Origin: Poriferisulfidus sp965221375
GTDB lineage: Bacteria; Pseudomonadota; Gammaproteobacteria; Poriferisulfidales; Poriferisulfidaceae
DNA length: 64,000 bases
Assembly (NCBI GenBank): GCA_965221375.1
Contig: OZ244883.1
Location: 682,001-746,000 of the forward strand
Reading direction: 5' to 3'
The notes beneath the pieces are model-generated. The model was given only the letters and a program-made list of their open reading frames with translations, had not been told where the DNA came from and did no database searches. The stretch's first letter is position 1; each line of letters begins with the position of its first letter. The position numbers and the translations under genes are program-made. Of this stretch, positions 44,009-53,285 are shown one piece after another.

Positions 44009-44847
44009 AAAAAACAAGCGCGAAAATTTGGTTGTCGGGTCTGTTGGGGTTGGGTTTGGCGTTGGGCGCCCAAGCCGAAGTGGACCCCCAGACCGATTTG
44101 GAAAATTTTCAAAACTTTTTCAAAAATAAATTCCCCTCCCTGGAGTGGAACGAATACGCCAATGGCGCCTACGCTCTCGATCCCAGTTGGCGTGCCAATT
44201 GGGAGTTGATTGAAGAGTTCCCGCCGTATGAAGTGGCGATCGCCAACGGCGAAGAAATGTGGAATACGCCGTTTGCGAATGGCAAAACCTATGCCGATTG
44301 TTTCGAAGAGCCTGGGGTGCAGCACAAGTACCCGCACTGGGACCGGGAGCAGGGCATGGTGGTTACCTTGGCGTTGGCGATTAATCAGTGCCGTGAGGCC
44401 AATGACGAAAAGCCTCTGAAATACAAGAAAGGGCCCATCGTGGACCTGCTGGCGTACATGGCGTACGAGTCGCGAGGCCAGATTATCAATGTGGTGGTGC
44501 CGGAAGATGATCCGGGAGCTTTGGAGGCCTATAAAAAAGGTCGCGATTTCTACTATACGCGCCGCGGACAATTGAACTTCGCCTGTGCCCACTGTCATAT
44601 GGGTATGGCAGGACGCAAGCTGCGCACCGAATCGATGAGCCCGGCCTTGGGTCAAACGACCGGCTGGCCGGTCTATCGCTCCAAGTGGGGCGCGATTGGC
44701 ACCCTTCACCGACGCTATAGCGGCTGCAACAAACAGGTACGCGCCAAGCCGTTCAAGGCGCAAGGCGAGGAATACCGCAATCTGGAATATTTCCATACCT
44801 TCTTGAGTAATGGTTTGCCGCTCAATGGTCCGGCAGCCCGTAAGTGA
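44005..44847 (+). CDS. soxA: SoxA, catalytic cytochrome subunit of SoxAX
   Basis: A 280-residue SoxA with a Sec signal (cleavage about AQA/EVD). There is one haem motif, CAHCH at residues 194-198, and the active-site cysteine that ligates the haem is in SGCNKQVRAKPF (Cys241). The N-terminal haem of dihaem SoxA is absent, so this is the monohaem type; Cys99 and Cys129 probably form the remaining disulfide. Confidence 0.96.
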   Translation: MKKTSAKIWLSGLLGLGLALGAQAEVDPQTDLENFQNFFKNKFPSLEWNEYANGAYALDPSWRANWELIEEFPPYEVAIANGEEMWNTPFANGKTYADCFEEPGVQHKYPHWDREQGMVVTLALAINQCREANDEKPLKYKKGPIVDLLAYMAYESRGQIINVVVPEDDPGALEAYKKGRDFYYTRRGQLNFACAHCHMGMAGRKLRTESMSPALGQTTGWPVYRSKWGAIGTLHRRYSGCNKQVRAKPFKAQGEEYRNLEYFHTFLSNGLPLNGPAARK

Positions 44848-44851
44848 GGCG

Positions 44852-45163
44852 ATGATGAAACAGCAAACTTCGATACTTCTACTGACGTTGTGCCTCGCCT
44901 CGGGTTTTGCACAGGCCGGTGATCAGGCCAGTTTTGATGCCGCGTATACGGCTGCCGAAGAGGCACGCAAAAAAGCCGACTCGGTCGGTGGGGAATGGCG
45001 GGATACGGCTAAATTCCTGAAGCAGGCCAAAGCTCTGGCGGAGAAAGGTGAGTTTGAAGCAGCGATCAAACTGGCCAAAAAAGCTGAACATCAGGGGCAC
45101 GCCGGCTACGAGCAAATGACGTCACAGGCCGGCAAGGTCGGGCCGGAGGCTTTTCTACAGTAA
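44852..45163 (+). CDS. soxK: SoxK, SoxAX-binding protein
   Basis: About 103 residues with a Sec signal (cleavage about AQA/GDQ), then a small helical domain rich in Ala, Lys and Glu (AAYTAAEEARKKADSVGGEWRDTAKFLKQAKALAEKGEFEAAIKLAKKAEHQG). This matches the SoxK/SAXB proteins that bind SoxAX in purple sulfur bacteria such as Allochromatium. Two adjacent ATGs (44852, 44855) are both possible starts. The position between soxA and soxB supports the call. Confidence 0.87.
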   Translation: MMKQQTSILLLTLCLASGFAQAGDQASFDAAYTAAEEARKKADSVGGEWRDTAKFLKQAKALAEKGEFEAAIKLAKKAEHQGHAGYEQMTSQAGKVGPEAFLQ

Positions 45164-45188
45164 CTCCGCATTCTGCTCACTGTTATCC

Positions 45189-46931
45189 ATGAACCTAAGT
45201 CGACGCGAATTTCTGTCGGTGATGGTCGCGGCGACGGCAGGCGGGGGCCTGTCGGGCCGCAGCGGGCAAGCGGCTGAATCTTTGTACGATCTCCCGGCGT
45301 TCGGGAACGTACGCATTCTGCATTTCACCGACTGCCATGCGCAGTTGCTCCCCGTTTATTTTCGAGAGCCAAACGTTAATTTAGGTTTTGGGGAAGCGCG
45401 AGGCCGTCCACCGCATATAGTCGGGCAGGCTCTGCTTGAACATTTCGGCGTCAAGCCCGACACCCCCGAAGCCTATGCCTTGACGCATGTAGACTTCGCT
45501 TCGCTTGCTCAGACCTACGGCAAGGTAGGTGGTTTTGCGCATCTGGCCACACTGGTCAATCGACTGCGCGCGGAGGCGGGGCCCGAAAAAACACTATTGT
45601 TGGACGGTGGCGACACCTGGCAAGGTTCCGGGACTTCGCTTTGGACCCAGGGCGCAGACATGGTGGAAGCGTGTAATCGCCTGGGTGTGGACATCATGAC
45701 CGGGCATTGGGAATTCACATACGGCGAGGAGACTGTACGCGCCAATCTGGAGCGATCCAATGCCGAGTTCACCGCACAAAATATTTTTCTGACGGAGGAG
45801 GCACTGTTCGACGAGCAGCCTGCGTTTGATGAGGATACAGGCCACGCTTTTCCGCCCTATGTGTTGCGTGAAGTGGGGGGTGCGTTGGTTGCGGTCATCG
45901 GCCAGGCCTTCCCTTATACACCGGTCGCCAACCCTGCGCGTTTCGTGCCGAACTGGCGTTATGGAATTCGAGAAGCGTCGCTGCAGGCGCTGATTGACGA
46001 CATCAAGGCACGGCACAAGCCCGCCCTAATCCTGCTGCTGTCTCACAACGGCATGGATGTGGATTTGAAACTGGCGTCACGTGTGTCGGGCTTGGACGCC
46101 ATTATGGGCGGGCATACGCATGACGGGGTGCCGGCCGCAATCGAAGTGGCCAATGCGGGCGGGATCACGTGGGTGACCAACGCCGGTTCGAACGGAAAGT
46201 TTTTGGGTGTCATGGATTTCCAGGTGCGCAATGGTCGCCAGAGCGATATGCGCTACCGCCTGTTGCCGGTACTGTCATCCATGCTGCCGCCGGACAAAGG
46301 TATGGAAGATTGGATTACCCAAATGCGCGAGCCTTACCTGGACGCGCTTCGTCAACCACTGGCGGTCGCAGGCCAAACCCTGTACCGACGCGGCAATTTC
46401 AATGGTACGTTCGACCAACTGATCTGCCAGGCATTACTGGAGCATTATGATGCCGAGATCGCTTTGTCACCAGGCTTCCGTTGGGGACCCAGCCTGTTAC
46501 CGGGCGAGGTAGTAACCATGGAACATGTGCTGGGGCAGACGGCGATTACGTATCCCGAAACGTATATGAATGAGATGAGTGGCGAAATGCTCAAGTTGGT
46601 GTTGGAGGATGTGGCCGACAACCTCTTCAATCAGGATCCCTACCAGCAACAAGGAGGGGATATGGCGCGACTGGTTGGCTTGGAGTACACGTTGGACCCA
46701 CTGGCCGCGATGGGGGAACGGATTCAGGATTTGCGCCTCAGCGGCGGCACTGCCATCGAGCCCAAACGCTCCTACAAAGTGACAGGTTGGGGCGTGGTGA
46801 ATTCAGTGGCTCCGGGTCCTCCCGTTTGGGACGTTGTGCGGGACTGGCTGCTGACACAAAAGGAAGTCAACCTGCCTGAGTTGCATCAACCACATCTGCT
46901 GAATGTTGAGAATAACCCGGGCATCAGTTAA
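45189..46931 (+). CDS. soxB: SoxB, thiosulfohydrolase
   Basis: A 580-residue dimanganese hydrolase with a twin-arginine signal (SRREFLSVMVAATAGGG). HFTDCHAQLLPVYFREP and the SoxB-specific GHWEFTYGEET (nucleotidases have GNHEFDYG) bind metal, with LLSHNGMD and MGGHTHDG later. It releases sulfate from SoxY-bound thiosulfonate. Last canonical sox gene here; no soxCD follows. Confidence 0.98.
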   Translation: MNLSRREFLSVMVAATAGGGLSGRSGQAAESLYDLPAFGNVRILHFTDCHAQLLPVYFREPNVNLGFGEARGRPPHIVGQALLEHFGVKPDTPEAYALTHVDFASLAQTYGKVGGFAHLATLVNRLRAEAGPEKTLLLDGGDTWQGSGTSLWTQGADMVEACNRLGVDIMTGHWEFTYGEETVRANLERSNAEFTAQNIFLTEEALFDEQPAFDEDTGHAFPPYVLREVGGALVAVIGQAFPYTPVANPARFVPNWRYGIREASLQALIDDIKARHKPALILLLSHNGMDVDLKLASRVSGLDAIMGGHTHDGVPAAIEVANAGGITWVTNAGSNGKFLGVMDFQVRNGRQSDMRYRLLPVLSSMLPPDKGMEDWITQMREPYLDALRQPLAVAGQTLYRRGNFNGTFDQLICQALLEHYDAEIALSPGFRWGPSLLPGEVVTMEHVLGQTAITYPETYMNEMSGEMLKLVLEDVADNLFNQDPYQQQGGDMARLVGLEYTLDPLAAMGERIQDLRLSGGTAIEPKRSYKVTGWGVVNSVAPGPPVWDVVRDWLLTQKEVNLPELHQPHLLNVENNPGIS

Positions 46932-46959
46932 ACCGGATAAAGAATTGGAGGATATTTCC

Positions 46960-47427
46960 ATGAAGCGAGTTGTTTTAATAATGTTTGCGCTGTCATTGAG
47001 TACTCCCGCATGGAGTTCCAGCACTGTGACCATGAAATTAATGACGGCTGAGATTGCACAGCGAGTCGTGACCGCAGCCTTGAAGGAATGCGAAGAAATG
47101 GGCTATCAGGTTGCCGTGGTGGTGGTTTCACGCGACGGTCGCCCCCAGGCCATGTTGCGTCACGCCCTGGCTTCGCCCATTACGATGAAAGTCGCGCGTA
47201 AAAAGGCCAAGACTTCCGCCAATATGCGGGTGCCCAGCGCTGATCTGGATAAAAACCTTGCTCGCGGTATGCGAAAACTGACGCGATTGCGCGGCGGCTT
47301 GCCGATTGAAGCCGGGGGTTATTTCTACGGCGGTGTGGGCGTGTCGGGGTCTACTGGAGAAGGCGATGAGAAATGCGCCCAGGCAGGTTTGGATGCGGTG
47401 ATGGCCGATCTCGAATTTGCGGAATAA
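46960..47427 (+). CDS. Secreted GlcG/HbpS (DUF336) family protein
   Basis: A 155-residue protein with a Sec signal (cleavage about AWS/SST) and the HbpS/GlcG fold (LKECEEMGYQVAVVVVSRDGRPQAMLRH, then GGLPIEAGGYFYGGVGVSGS). Family members bind haem or cobalamin-like ligands or act as small sensors. ATG 46960 has a GGAGG site. Homologues occur in several sox clusters, so a role in haem delivery or Sox redox balance is possible. Confidence 0.88.
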   Translation: MKRVVLIMFALSLSTPAWSSSTVTMKLMTAEIAQRVVTAALKECEEMGYQVAVVVVSRDGRPQAMLRHALASPITMKVARKKAKTSANMRVPSADLDKNLARGMRKLTRLRGGLPIEAGGYFYGGVGVSGSTGEGDEKCAQAGLDAVMADLEFAE

Positions 47428-47449
47428 TTAATGTTCGCAAGAGGCTGAC

Positions 47450-48457
47450 ATGAAACACAGCAGGTGGGGATGGCTATGCGGGCTGCTGCTGGTGCCGGCA
47501 GTCTGGGCGCAGGACATGACCAATCCCGGTTATGTGCCCCACCCAGATTGGTTCAAACAATCGTTTCTTGATTTGCGTGAGGATATTGAGGAGGCGGCTG
47601 CGGAAAACCGTCATTTGATGGTGTATTTCTATCAGGACGGTTGTCCTTACTGCAGGATGTTCATTGAAAATGATTTGGGCCAGTACGACATTGCCCAATA
47701 TGCTCAACAACATTTCGATGTAATCGCCATCAATATATTTGGAGCATTGGAAGTCACCGATGTGGACGGGGAAATGTTATCGGAGAACAAGTACGCGCAA
47801 AAAAGTCAGGTCATGTTTACGCCCACGGTGTTGGTTTACGATTCGAGCGAAAACGTAGTCTTTCGGATGAACGGTTACTACCCACCGCCCAAACTCCGTG
47901 CGGTGATGCGTTTTATTTCCGAAAAACAGTACGCGAATGAACGTTTCGTCCAATATTACCAACGCCATGACATACAGCAAGGCGGGGGTGAGTTGCATAT
48001 CGAAACTTCAACCCTAGAGGGGCCGCCGTTTGATTTGTCCGACCGAAAACGTCCTTTATTGGTCCTTTTTGAGCAGAAGGAATGTTTGATTTGCGACGAG
48101 TTGCATCTGGATATTTTTCAAAGACCGGAAACCGCGGCGTTGCTTCAAAAATTCGACATCGCGGTCCTCGACATTCGCACAAAAGATGCAGTGGTGACGC
48201 CATCCGGAGGGGAGACCACTCACGCTCCCTGGGCGGCAGAGCTCAACGTCAAGACGGTTCCGACGCAGATATTTTTTGATTTAGAAGGTCAGGAAGTGTT
48301 TCGCAACGAGGGTTACGTCAAATCATTTCATGTGCAGTCGATGCTGGATTATGTGGCTTCAGGAGAGTACAAAAACAAACCGGATTTTCAACGGTACCTG
48401 CAGGCGCGGGCGGATCATTTGCGTGAACAAGGGGTGGAAATCGAAATCATGCAGTAA
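47450..48457 (+). CDS. soxW: SoxW-like periplasmic protein with two thioredoxin-type domains
   Basis: A 335-residue exported protein (signal ends VWA/QDM). The first thioredoxin domain (about 45-160) has CPYC at residues 65-68 and a cis-proline in FTPT. The second (about 195-315) has CLIC at 212-215 and VPTQIFF. SoxW usually is one thioredoxin domain that keeps SoxY reduced; the tandem arrangement is larger. It ends the sox transcript. Confidence 0.85.
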   Translation: MKHSRWGWLCGLLLVPAVWAQDMTNPGYVPHPDWFKQSFLDLREDIEEAAAENRHLMVYFYQDGCPYCRMFIENDLGQYDIAQYAQQHFDVIAINIFGALEVTDVDGEMLSENKYAQKSQVMFTPTVLVYDSSENVVFRMNGYYPPPKLRAVMRFISEKQYANERFVQYYQRHDIQQGGGELHIETSTLEGPPFDLSDRKRPLLVLFEQKECLICDELHLDIFQRPETAALLQKFDIAVLDIRTKDAVVTPSGGETTHAPWAAELNVKTVPTQIFFDLEGQEVFRNEGYVKSFHVQSMLDYVASGEYKNKPDFQRYLQARADHLREQGVEIEIMQ

Positions 48458-48584
48458 CTTTTTTAGTTTTTGTAGTTGGTCGGTTTCTTGCCGTGCCGCT
48501 TTTTTGGCAATATAGTTTTTCTTTGCGACAATATGATTTTCTAGCCTCGCGCGGTGTTTTGTGAATTTGTAAAGGTGTGTGCTG

Positions 48585-49493
48585 ATGCGTGAACCAGTAC
48601 TCAAAGCTTTCTCCAATCTTCGCGTTTGGAAAAGAAACGGCAGGCAGGCTCCTCATAAGCCATTGCTTATTCTTTACGCTTTGGGAAAGTGGGCCGCCGG
48701 TGAAAAAGAGGGCATTTACTATAAGGACGCGGAAGAAGAACTGAAACAATTACTGCGTGATTTTGGCATGCCCGGTTCAACGCCACGCCCTGATCATCCA
48801 TTCTGGCGTTTGTCGCATGATCAAACAGATGGCCTAAGAATTTGGGAAGTGGGAGATGGCGAAGTTCTTAAAAAAGATTCTAAGAGACCAGCAAAAATAA
48901 CTGAGTTGCGACAAAGGAATATCCGTGGACGATTTACGCCGGAGATATGTCGTGCGCTGGATGGTGATCCGACGATAATGCTTCAGATCGTAATGCCTTT
49001 GTTGGATGCGCATTTTCCCGAGTCTATGCATGAAGATATTTTGGGTGCGGTGGGTTTAAGTTTGAGCGAAATGCAGAACGTGCAGCCGCTTAAGAGAAAA
49101 AGAGATCCGAAATTCAGAAAGCGTGTAATAAAAGCGTATGAAGGTCGTTGTGCGGTTTGCCGCACAGGATTATTGTTGAGCGGCACGGCTGTCGCGTTGG
49201 ATGCAGCACACATCATGTGGCATAGCGCAGGCGGTCCGGATATTGAGCCGAATGGTTTGGCTCTATGTCCGACTCACCATAAAGTCTTTGACCGAGGGGC
49301 ATTTACCATAAGTAAAAAGCACATTATTTTGGTGTCGGAGCATGCCCGAAGGATGGACGAAGCACGTGATCAGCTATTACGCTTTCATGGACACTCTATA
49401 AACAAGCCTCAATATCCAGAACACTTGCCTGCAGAAAAATATCTTGAGTGGCATGAGCAGGAGGTTTTTCGGCCAAGAGCGCGTTATTCGTAA
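48585..49493 (+). CDS. HNH endonuclease with sulfur-binding-like domain (predicted phosphorothioated-DNA-dependent restriction)
   Basis: A 302-residue protein. The N-terminal part (about 1-130) has APHKPLLILYALGKWA and RPDHPFWRLSHD, the pattern of the sulfur-binding domain of type IV restriction enzymes that recognise phosphorothioate-modified DNA. The C-terminal part is an HNH nuclease: CAVC (189-192), DAAHI (His209), NGLALC (Asn223, Cys228) and THH. ATG 48585 has an AAGG site at good spacing; a GTG six bases upstream is possible. Codon use is more AT-rich than the sox and dsr genes on either side, suggesting separate acquisition. No methylase or dnd genes are nearby. Confidence 0.82.
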   Translation: MREPVLKAFSNLRVWKRNGRQAPHKPLLILYALGKWAAGEKEGIYYKDAEEELKQLLRDFGMPGSTPRPDHPFWRLSHDQTDGLRIWEVGDGEVLKKDSKRPAKITELRQRNIRGRFTPEICRALDGDPTIMLQIVMPLLDAHFPESMHEDILGAVGLSLSEMQNVQPLKRKRDPKFRKRVIKAYEGRCAVCRTGLLLSGTAVALDAAHIMWHSAGGPDIEPNGLALCPTHHKVFDRGAFTISKKHIILVSEHARRMDEARDQLLRFHGHSINKPQYPEHLPAEKYLEWHEQEVFRPRARYS

Positions 49494-49545
49494 ACAAGGG
49501 GACAAAATATTTGCGGTGCTCGAGTTCGTCCGCCAGCAGCAATAT

Positions 49546-50919
49546 TTAAGTTTTTGGCATTTCAGATTTGAGTTTCACAAAATCAAGAAAATATCGGACC
49601 CATTCGAAACGCGACGTATGGCGTAGATGGCTGTAACTCGCGAAAAGGTTATCCTGCATCCATCCGTCTGAGTCGCCGGTGACCCCCGCACCTCGCTGAA
49701 TGCGCCATCCCCAGCGAGCATCATTCGGCAGATTTTCCAAGCGCGAATAATGAAACTCGTGGGCGGGAGTAATCTGCCCCGGTGCTACGCCAGGCCAAGG
49801 GAAATGCTTGGTCGTTTCCAGTCGGACGAGACCACGACCTTGGGGACGAGGCTCCATCACGCAATCGCCGGGAACAAAGCCGACCATCGGATAAGTGTGA
49901 TCTTGCCAGGTGATTTGGCGCGACAAGTACATCAGGCCCCCGCATTCGGCATAGGTTGGGATTCCTTGCTCCAGGCGTTCCCGCAAAGCGGTGCGCATGG
50001 CCGTATTGGCGGACAAGGCGGAAGCTTGGGTTTCGGGAAAGCCGCCCCCAATCCATAAACCATCTACATCGGGCAACTGCGAATCGTGCAGTGTGTCAAA
50101 GGGGATGAGTTCCGCACCGAGGCGAGCAAACCATTCCAAATCGTCCGCATAATAAAAATTAAATGCGGCATCGCGAGCGTATCCGATACGAAGGGCCTTA
50201 TCGGTGTCAGCAATGGTTTGTGGTGCGGGTTCTTCTGTCGTCGTTTCGGGCAACCAGTTCAAATCCACACTGGAAGCAATGCAGCGGGCCAGGGAATCAA
50301 TGTGACGATCGGCCTGGTGTTGTTCCGCGCAGGTGATCAGGCCCAAGTGCCGTTCGGTTAATTCCATATCCGCTTGTCTACCGATTGTGCCCAATACAGC
50401 CAGATCGGTATGTTCTTCCAGCGCGTGCACAAGCTTGGCTTCGTGTCGACTGCCGCCTGTGCGGTTGAGAATCGCTCCCGCCCACTGCAGTTGGGTGTCA
50501 AATTGCTGATACCCTAAAACGAGAGGGGCGATGCCCCGCGTCATTCCTTCGCAGTCCAGCACCAACACCACGGATGCGTCGAGCAACTTTGCCAAAGCCG
50601 CATTGCTGTCGGACCCATCTGTTGCCACCCCATCGAAGAGCCCTTTGTTGCCCTCGATAAGAAGAACATCTGCGTCGGCACCGCATGCTGCAGTGGTTTG
50701 AAGCTCTTCCTCTTCTTGGGTGTTGTAATCCAGGTTGTAGCAGGGTCGTTTGGCGGCTTGAGCCAACCACATCGGATCAATATAGTCAGGACCTTTCTTG
50801 AAAGGTTGAACATGGATGCCACGTTGCTGCAGTATGCGCAGCAGACCGACCGCGACGCAGGTTTTGCCGCTGGACTTGCGTGTGGCCGAGAGATATATCC
50901 GGCGGTGTGGGCCGGTCAT
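49546..50919 (-). CDS. dsrN: DsrN, sirohaem amide synthase (CobB/CbiA-like)
   Basis: A 457-residue glutamine-dependent amidase like cobyrinate a,c-diamide synthase. The ATP motif SATRKSSGKTCVAVG is at the N-terminus, and the amidotransferase cysteine is in TYAECGGLMYLS (about residue 330) with a C-terminal His. In sulfur oxidisers DsrN amidates the sirohaem of DsrAB. It is the last dsr gene here; the dsrR and dsrS genes of Allochromatium do not follow. Confidence 0.93.
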   Translation of the reverse strand: MTGPHRRIYLSATRKSSGKTCVAVGLLRILQQRGIHVQPFKKGPDYIDPMWLAQAAKRPCYNLDYNTQEEEELQTTAACGADADVLLIEGNKGLFDGVATDGSDSNAALAKLLDASVVLVLDCEGMTRGIAPLVLGYQQFDTQLQWAGAILNRTGGSRHEAKLVHALEEHTDLAVLGTIGRQADMELTERHLGLITCAEQHQADRHIDSLARCIASSVDLNWLPETTTEEPAPQTIADTDKALRIGYARDAAFNFYYADDLEWFARLGAELIPFDTLHDSQLPDVDGLWIGGGFPETQASALSANTAMRTALRERLEQGIPTYAECGGLMYLSRQITWQDHTYPMVGFVPGDCVMEPRPQGRGLVRLETTKHFPWPGVAPGQITPAHEFHYSRLENLPNDARWGWRIQRGAGVTGDSDGWMQDNLFASYSHLRHTSRFEWVRYFLDFVKLKSEMPKT

Positions 50920-50928
50920 GTGAGGAAA

Positions 50929-52128
50929 TTAGCCGGTGGGCTGAGGGTCGGGATCCGACAGATCTTCCGGAAGAAAGCCCAGCGCGCCCATGCCCCCCAT
51001 GATGATGAGCAAGCTGACCGCAACGCCGGTGATGCCTAGCAAAAACTCCCAAATACTGGGCACATATGACGCAATAACGCCATCAAAAAAGGAACTGCTT
51101 TCCTCCATGCCGGGGAACAGGATCAGAGGATAGGCTTGCCCGCCGATAATGATGACGTAAAGCTGAAACAGGCCACCCAGGATAATCAAGGCCGCGCCGA
51201 TTAAAGTACTGACCCGGCAGTGACGTGTTTGGGGCGCATAAAAGAGTGCCAGGGGCACCAGGGAGCCGAGACCAATCTGACCGAGCCAAAAGATTTTCGA
51301 GTACAGGCTGTCGAAACTGAGAATAAATGCTTGAAAGTCGTGATGCTCGGTTGCATACAAGCTGGTCAGGTGCCAGGCCAACACAAAATACAGTACGGCC
51401 ATCGCGAAAATACCGAGCAAATTGCGCAATCGGAATAACAGCGCATCGCCGAGTGTACGACCGGACATGCGACAGGCGCCTGCCAATATCAGCATAAACA
51501 CGGCGAGACCGAAGGAGAAAGACATGATGACAAACAGCGGCGCCATGATGGCGGCGTCATAACCCGCACGTGCCACCAAAAAGCCAAAGATAGAGCCGGT
51601 GCCGGTGGTCAACACCAAACGCCATGTCAGGGCCAAAATACCCGCCGAACGAATCCATTGGGCTAACGCCGGTTGGAAAAGCACCCACAGATAAACGGCA
51701 ATAACGGCAAACAGGCCTGTGTAAAGGAAGATGTTCCAAGCGAAGATCGATTTGAAATTGTAGTACGTCATGGCCACGATCAGACGATCCGGTCGGCCCA
51801 AGTCCAAGACCAGGATTGCCAAGCCGCCGGCCAGCAACCCTGCGGCGACGAGCCCCGACAGACGCGCAAGTGGTTTGTAGGCGTCCTTTTTGAATACGGA
51901 AGCGACGGAGGCCACGTTGAGTGCGCCGGAAGCGGCCACAATCAGAAACACTGCGAACACATGCGGCACGCCCCAGACAATCTGGTTGTTCATGCCGGTG
52001 ATCCAATGGCCTTCGTGCTCCAGATGCAGAAAGCCGGCGAATCCAACGACCAGCACGCCCGCCAATATGGCTAGTAGTCCCCAGAAATTGCGCCCGGCAT
52101 CAAGCGTGGCGTAGCGGACAGGTGTCAT
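50929..52128 (-). CDS. dsrP: DsrP, NrfD-like membrane subunit
   Basis: A 399-residue protein with about ten membrane helices of the NrfD/PsrC family, including VVGFAGFLHLEHEGHWITGMNNQIVWGVPHVFAVFLIVAA near the start. It exchanges electrons between quinones and DsrO on the periplasmic side. dsrO ends one base upstream. Confidence 0.95.
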   Translation of the reverse strand: MTPVRYATLDAGRNFWGLLAILAGVLVVGFAGFLHLEHEGHWITGMNNQIVWGVPHVFAVFLIVAASGALNVASVASVFKKDAYKPLARLSGLVAAGLLAGGLAILVLDLGRPDRLIVAMTYYNFKSIFAWNIFLYTGLFAVIAVYLWVLFQPALAQWIRSAGILALTWRLVLTTGTGSIFGFLVARAGYDAAIMAPLFVIMSFSFGLAVFMLILAGACRMSGRTLGDALLFRLRNLLGIFAMAVLYFVLAWHLTSLYATEHHDFQAFILSFDSLYSKIFWLGQIGLGSLVPLALFYAPQTRHCRVSTLIGAALIILGGLFQLYVIIIGGQAYPLILFPGMEESSSFFDGVIASYVPSIWEFLLGITGVAVSLLIIMGGMGALGFLPEDLSDPDPQPTG

Positions 52129-52845
52129 TTACAGTCCCTGGTAGCGCACGCCGGTGTTCAGGTCGAGGTCTGCCCGGATTTGTGTGCCGCCGAATTCACG
52201 CAGGCGTTGGGAAATGTCGCTGTCCGGATCGTTCAAATCTCCGAACACGATAGCCTGGTGTCCGTCCTTTTGGCAAGCGTCTGCGCAAGCGGTTGAATGG
52301 TCTCCGGCATCCACACGATGGACGCACAGGGTGCAGCTTTCAACGCAACCTTTGCCACGGGGCGCGTGAGGAAGCTGCTCGGTGAGGTTTTCGTGTATGA
52401 AAGAGCGTGCCTTGTAAGGGCAGGCCATCATGCAGTAGCGGCAGCCGATACAGGTGTGCGGGTCTACCAGAACGATGCCGTCGGCTCGTCGAAACGAAGC
52501 GCCGGTCGGACATACGTCTTCACAAGGAGGGTGTTCGCAATGCTGGCACATCATGGGCAGGGAGATCTGCCGGTCGGATAGGGGGTCCCGCACATTGAGT
52601 TTGCGAATCCATTGAGCATCGGTTTCCGGACGGCCCAGATCCTGTAGGTTGTGCTCTTCGTTACAGGCGGTGACACAGGCATCGCAATCTTCTTGGCACA
52701 CACGGGTGTCAATCAGCAATCCCCAGCGCACGGCATCGGTGACCGGCTCATCCGGAGCACGCGCGTATAGCAAAACTCCGGGCGCCAAAGCGAGTGCGCC
52801 GGCGGTGCTGGCCCCCTGCAAAAATTCGCGGCGTGAGACCGTCAT
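52129..52845 (-). CDS. dsrO: DsrO, periplasmic iron-sulfur protein
   Basis: A 238-residue ferredoxin-type protein with a twin-arginine signal (VSRREFLQGASTAGALAL). It has four cysteine groups for [4Fe-4S] clusters: CQEDCDACVTAC, CQHCEHPPCEDVC, CIGCRYCMMACPYKA and CTLCVHRV with CADAC. It links DsrP to DsrJ. The start at MTVSRREF overlaps the dsrJ stop by four bases; a longer frame lies inside dsrJ. Confidence 0.95.
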   Translation of the reverse strand: MTVSRREFLQGASTAGALALAPGVLLYARAPDEPVTDAVRWGLLIDTRVCQEDCDACVTACNEEHNLQDLGRPETDAQWIRKLNVRDPLSDRQISLPMMCQHCEHPPCEDVCPTGASFRRADGIVLVDPHTCIGCRYCMMACPYKARSFIHENLTEQLPHAPRGKGCVESCTLCVHRVDAGDHSTACADACQKDGHQAIVFGDLNDPDSDISQRLREFGGTQIRADLDLNTGVRYQGL

Positions 52846-53267
52846 GGCAATTTGGGTGAAACGCGATGCACCAGATCGCTCAAAGTGGGGCGCATGGCGC
52901 GTTGGTAAGCGGCATGAGGCCGGTCGGCATGGCATTCGAAGCAATCGATGCGCACACTCGCGTAGATGTGGCAACTCGTGCAGAAATGTTTCGGATTGGA
53001 AGCGCGCGGGAATTCGCCTTGTTCATCGCGACGCACATGACACTCCAGGCAGTTTTTGAGAGAGTGCCGCGTGGTGCGAATGCCCTGATGCACGGTTTCA
53101 TCACGCTGATGCAGGATAAATTCCCAATGTCGTTCTCGCATCACTTGCGTCGGCTCCACACATTGTTCCCCTTTGGGCGGAGCAATATAAGGACCGATGT
53201 CTTCGGCAAACGCGGAGGGGCTGAGTGTCAGCGTCGCTGCCACAAGCAGCCAAACCGGGAATCGCAT
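52842..53267 (-). CDS. dsrJ: DsrJ, trihaem cytochrome c
   Basis: A 141-residue exported cytochrome (signal ends AFA/EDI) with three CxxCH motifs: CLECH (73-77), CTSCH (96-100) and CFECH (109-113). Cys36 (EQCVEPT) corresponds to the cysteine proposed to ligate one haem as a His/Cys pair. It is the periplasmic redox module of DsrMKJOP. Confidence 0.96.
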   Translation of the reverse strand: MRFPVWLLVAATLTLSPSAFAEDIGPYIAPPKGEQCVEPTQVMRERHWEFILHQRDETVHQGIRTTRHSLKNCLECHVRRDEQGEFPRASNPKHFCTSCHIYASVRIDCFECHADRPHAAYQRAMRPTLSDLVHRVSPKLP

Positions 53268-53285
53268 GAAGGCGGTCGTTCCGGC

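Noticed and set aside
48458..48584. Possible terminator after soxW (TTGCC ... GGCAA)
   Set aside because: The stem is five bases with a 12-base loop and the T run lies in the loop, so it does not form a normal intrinsic terminator.
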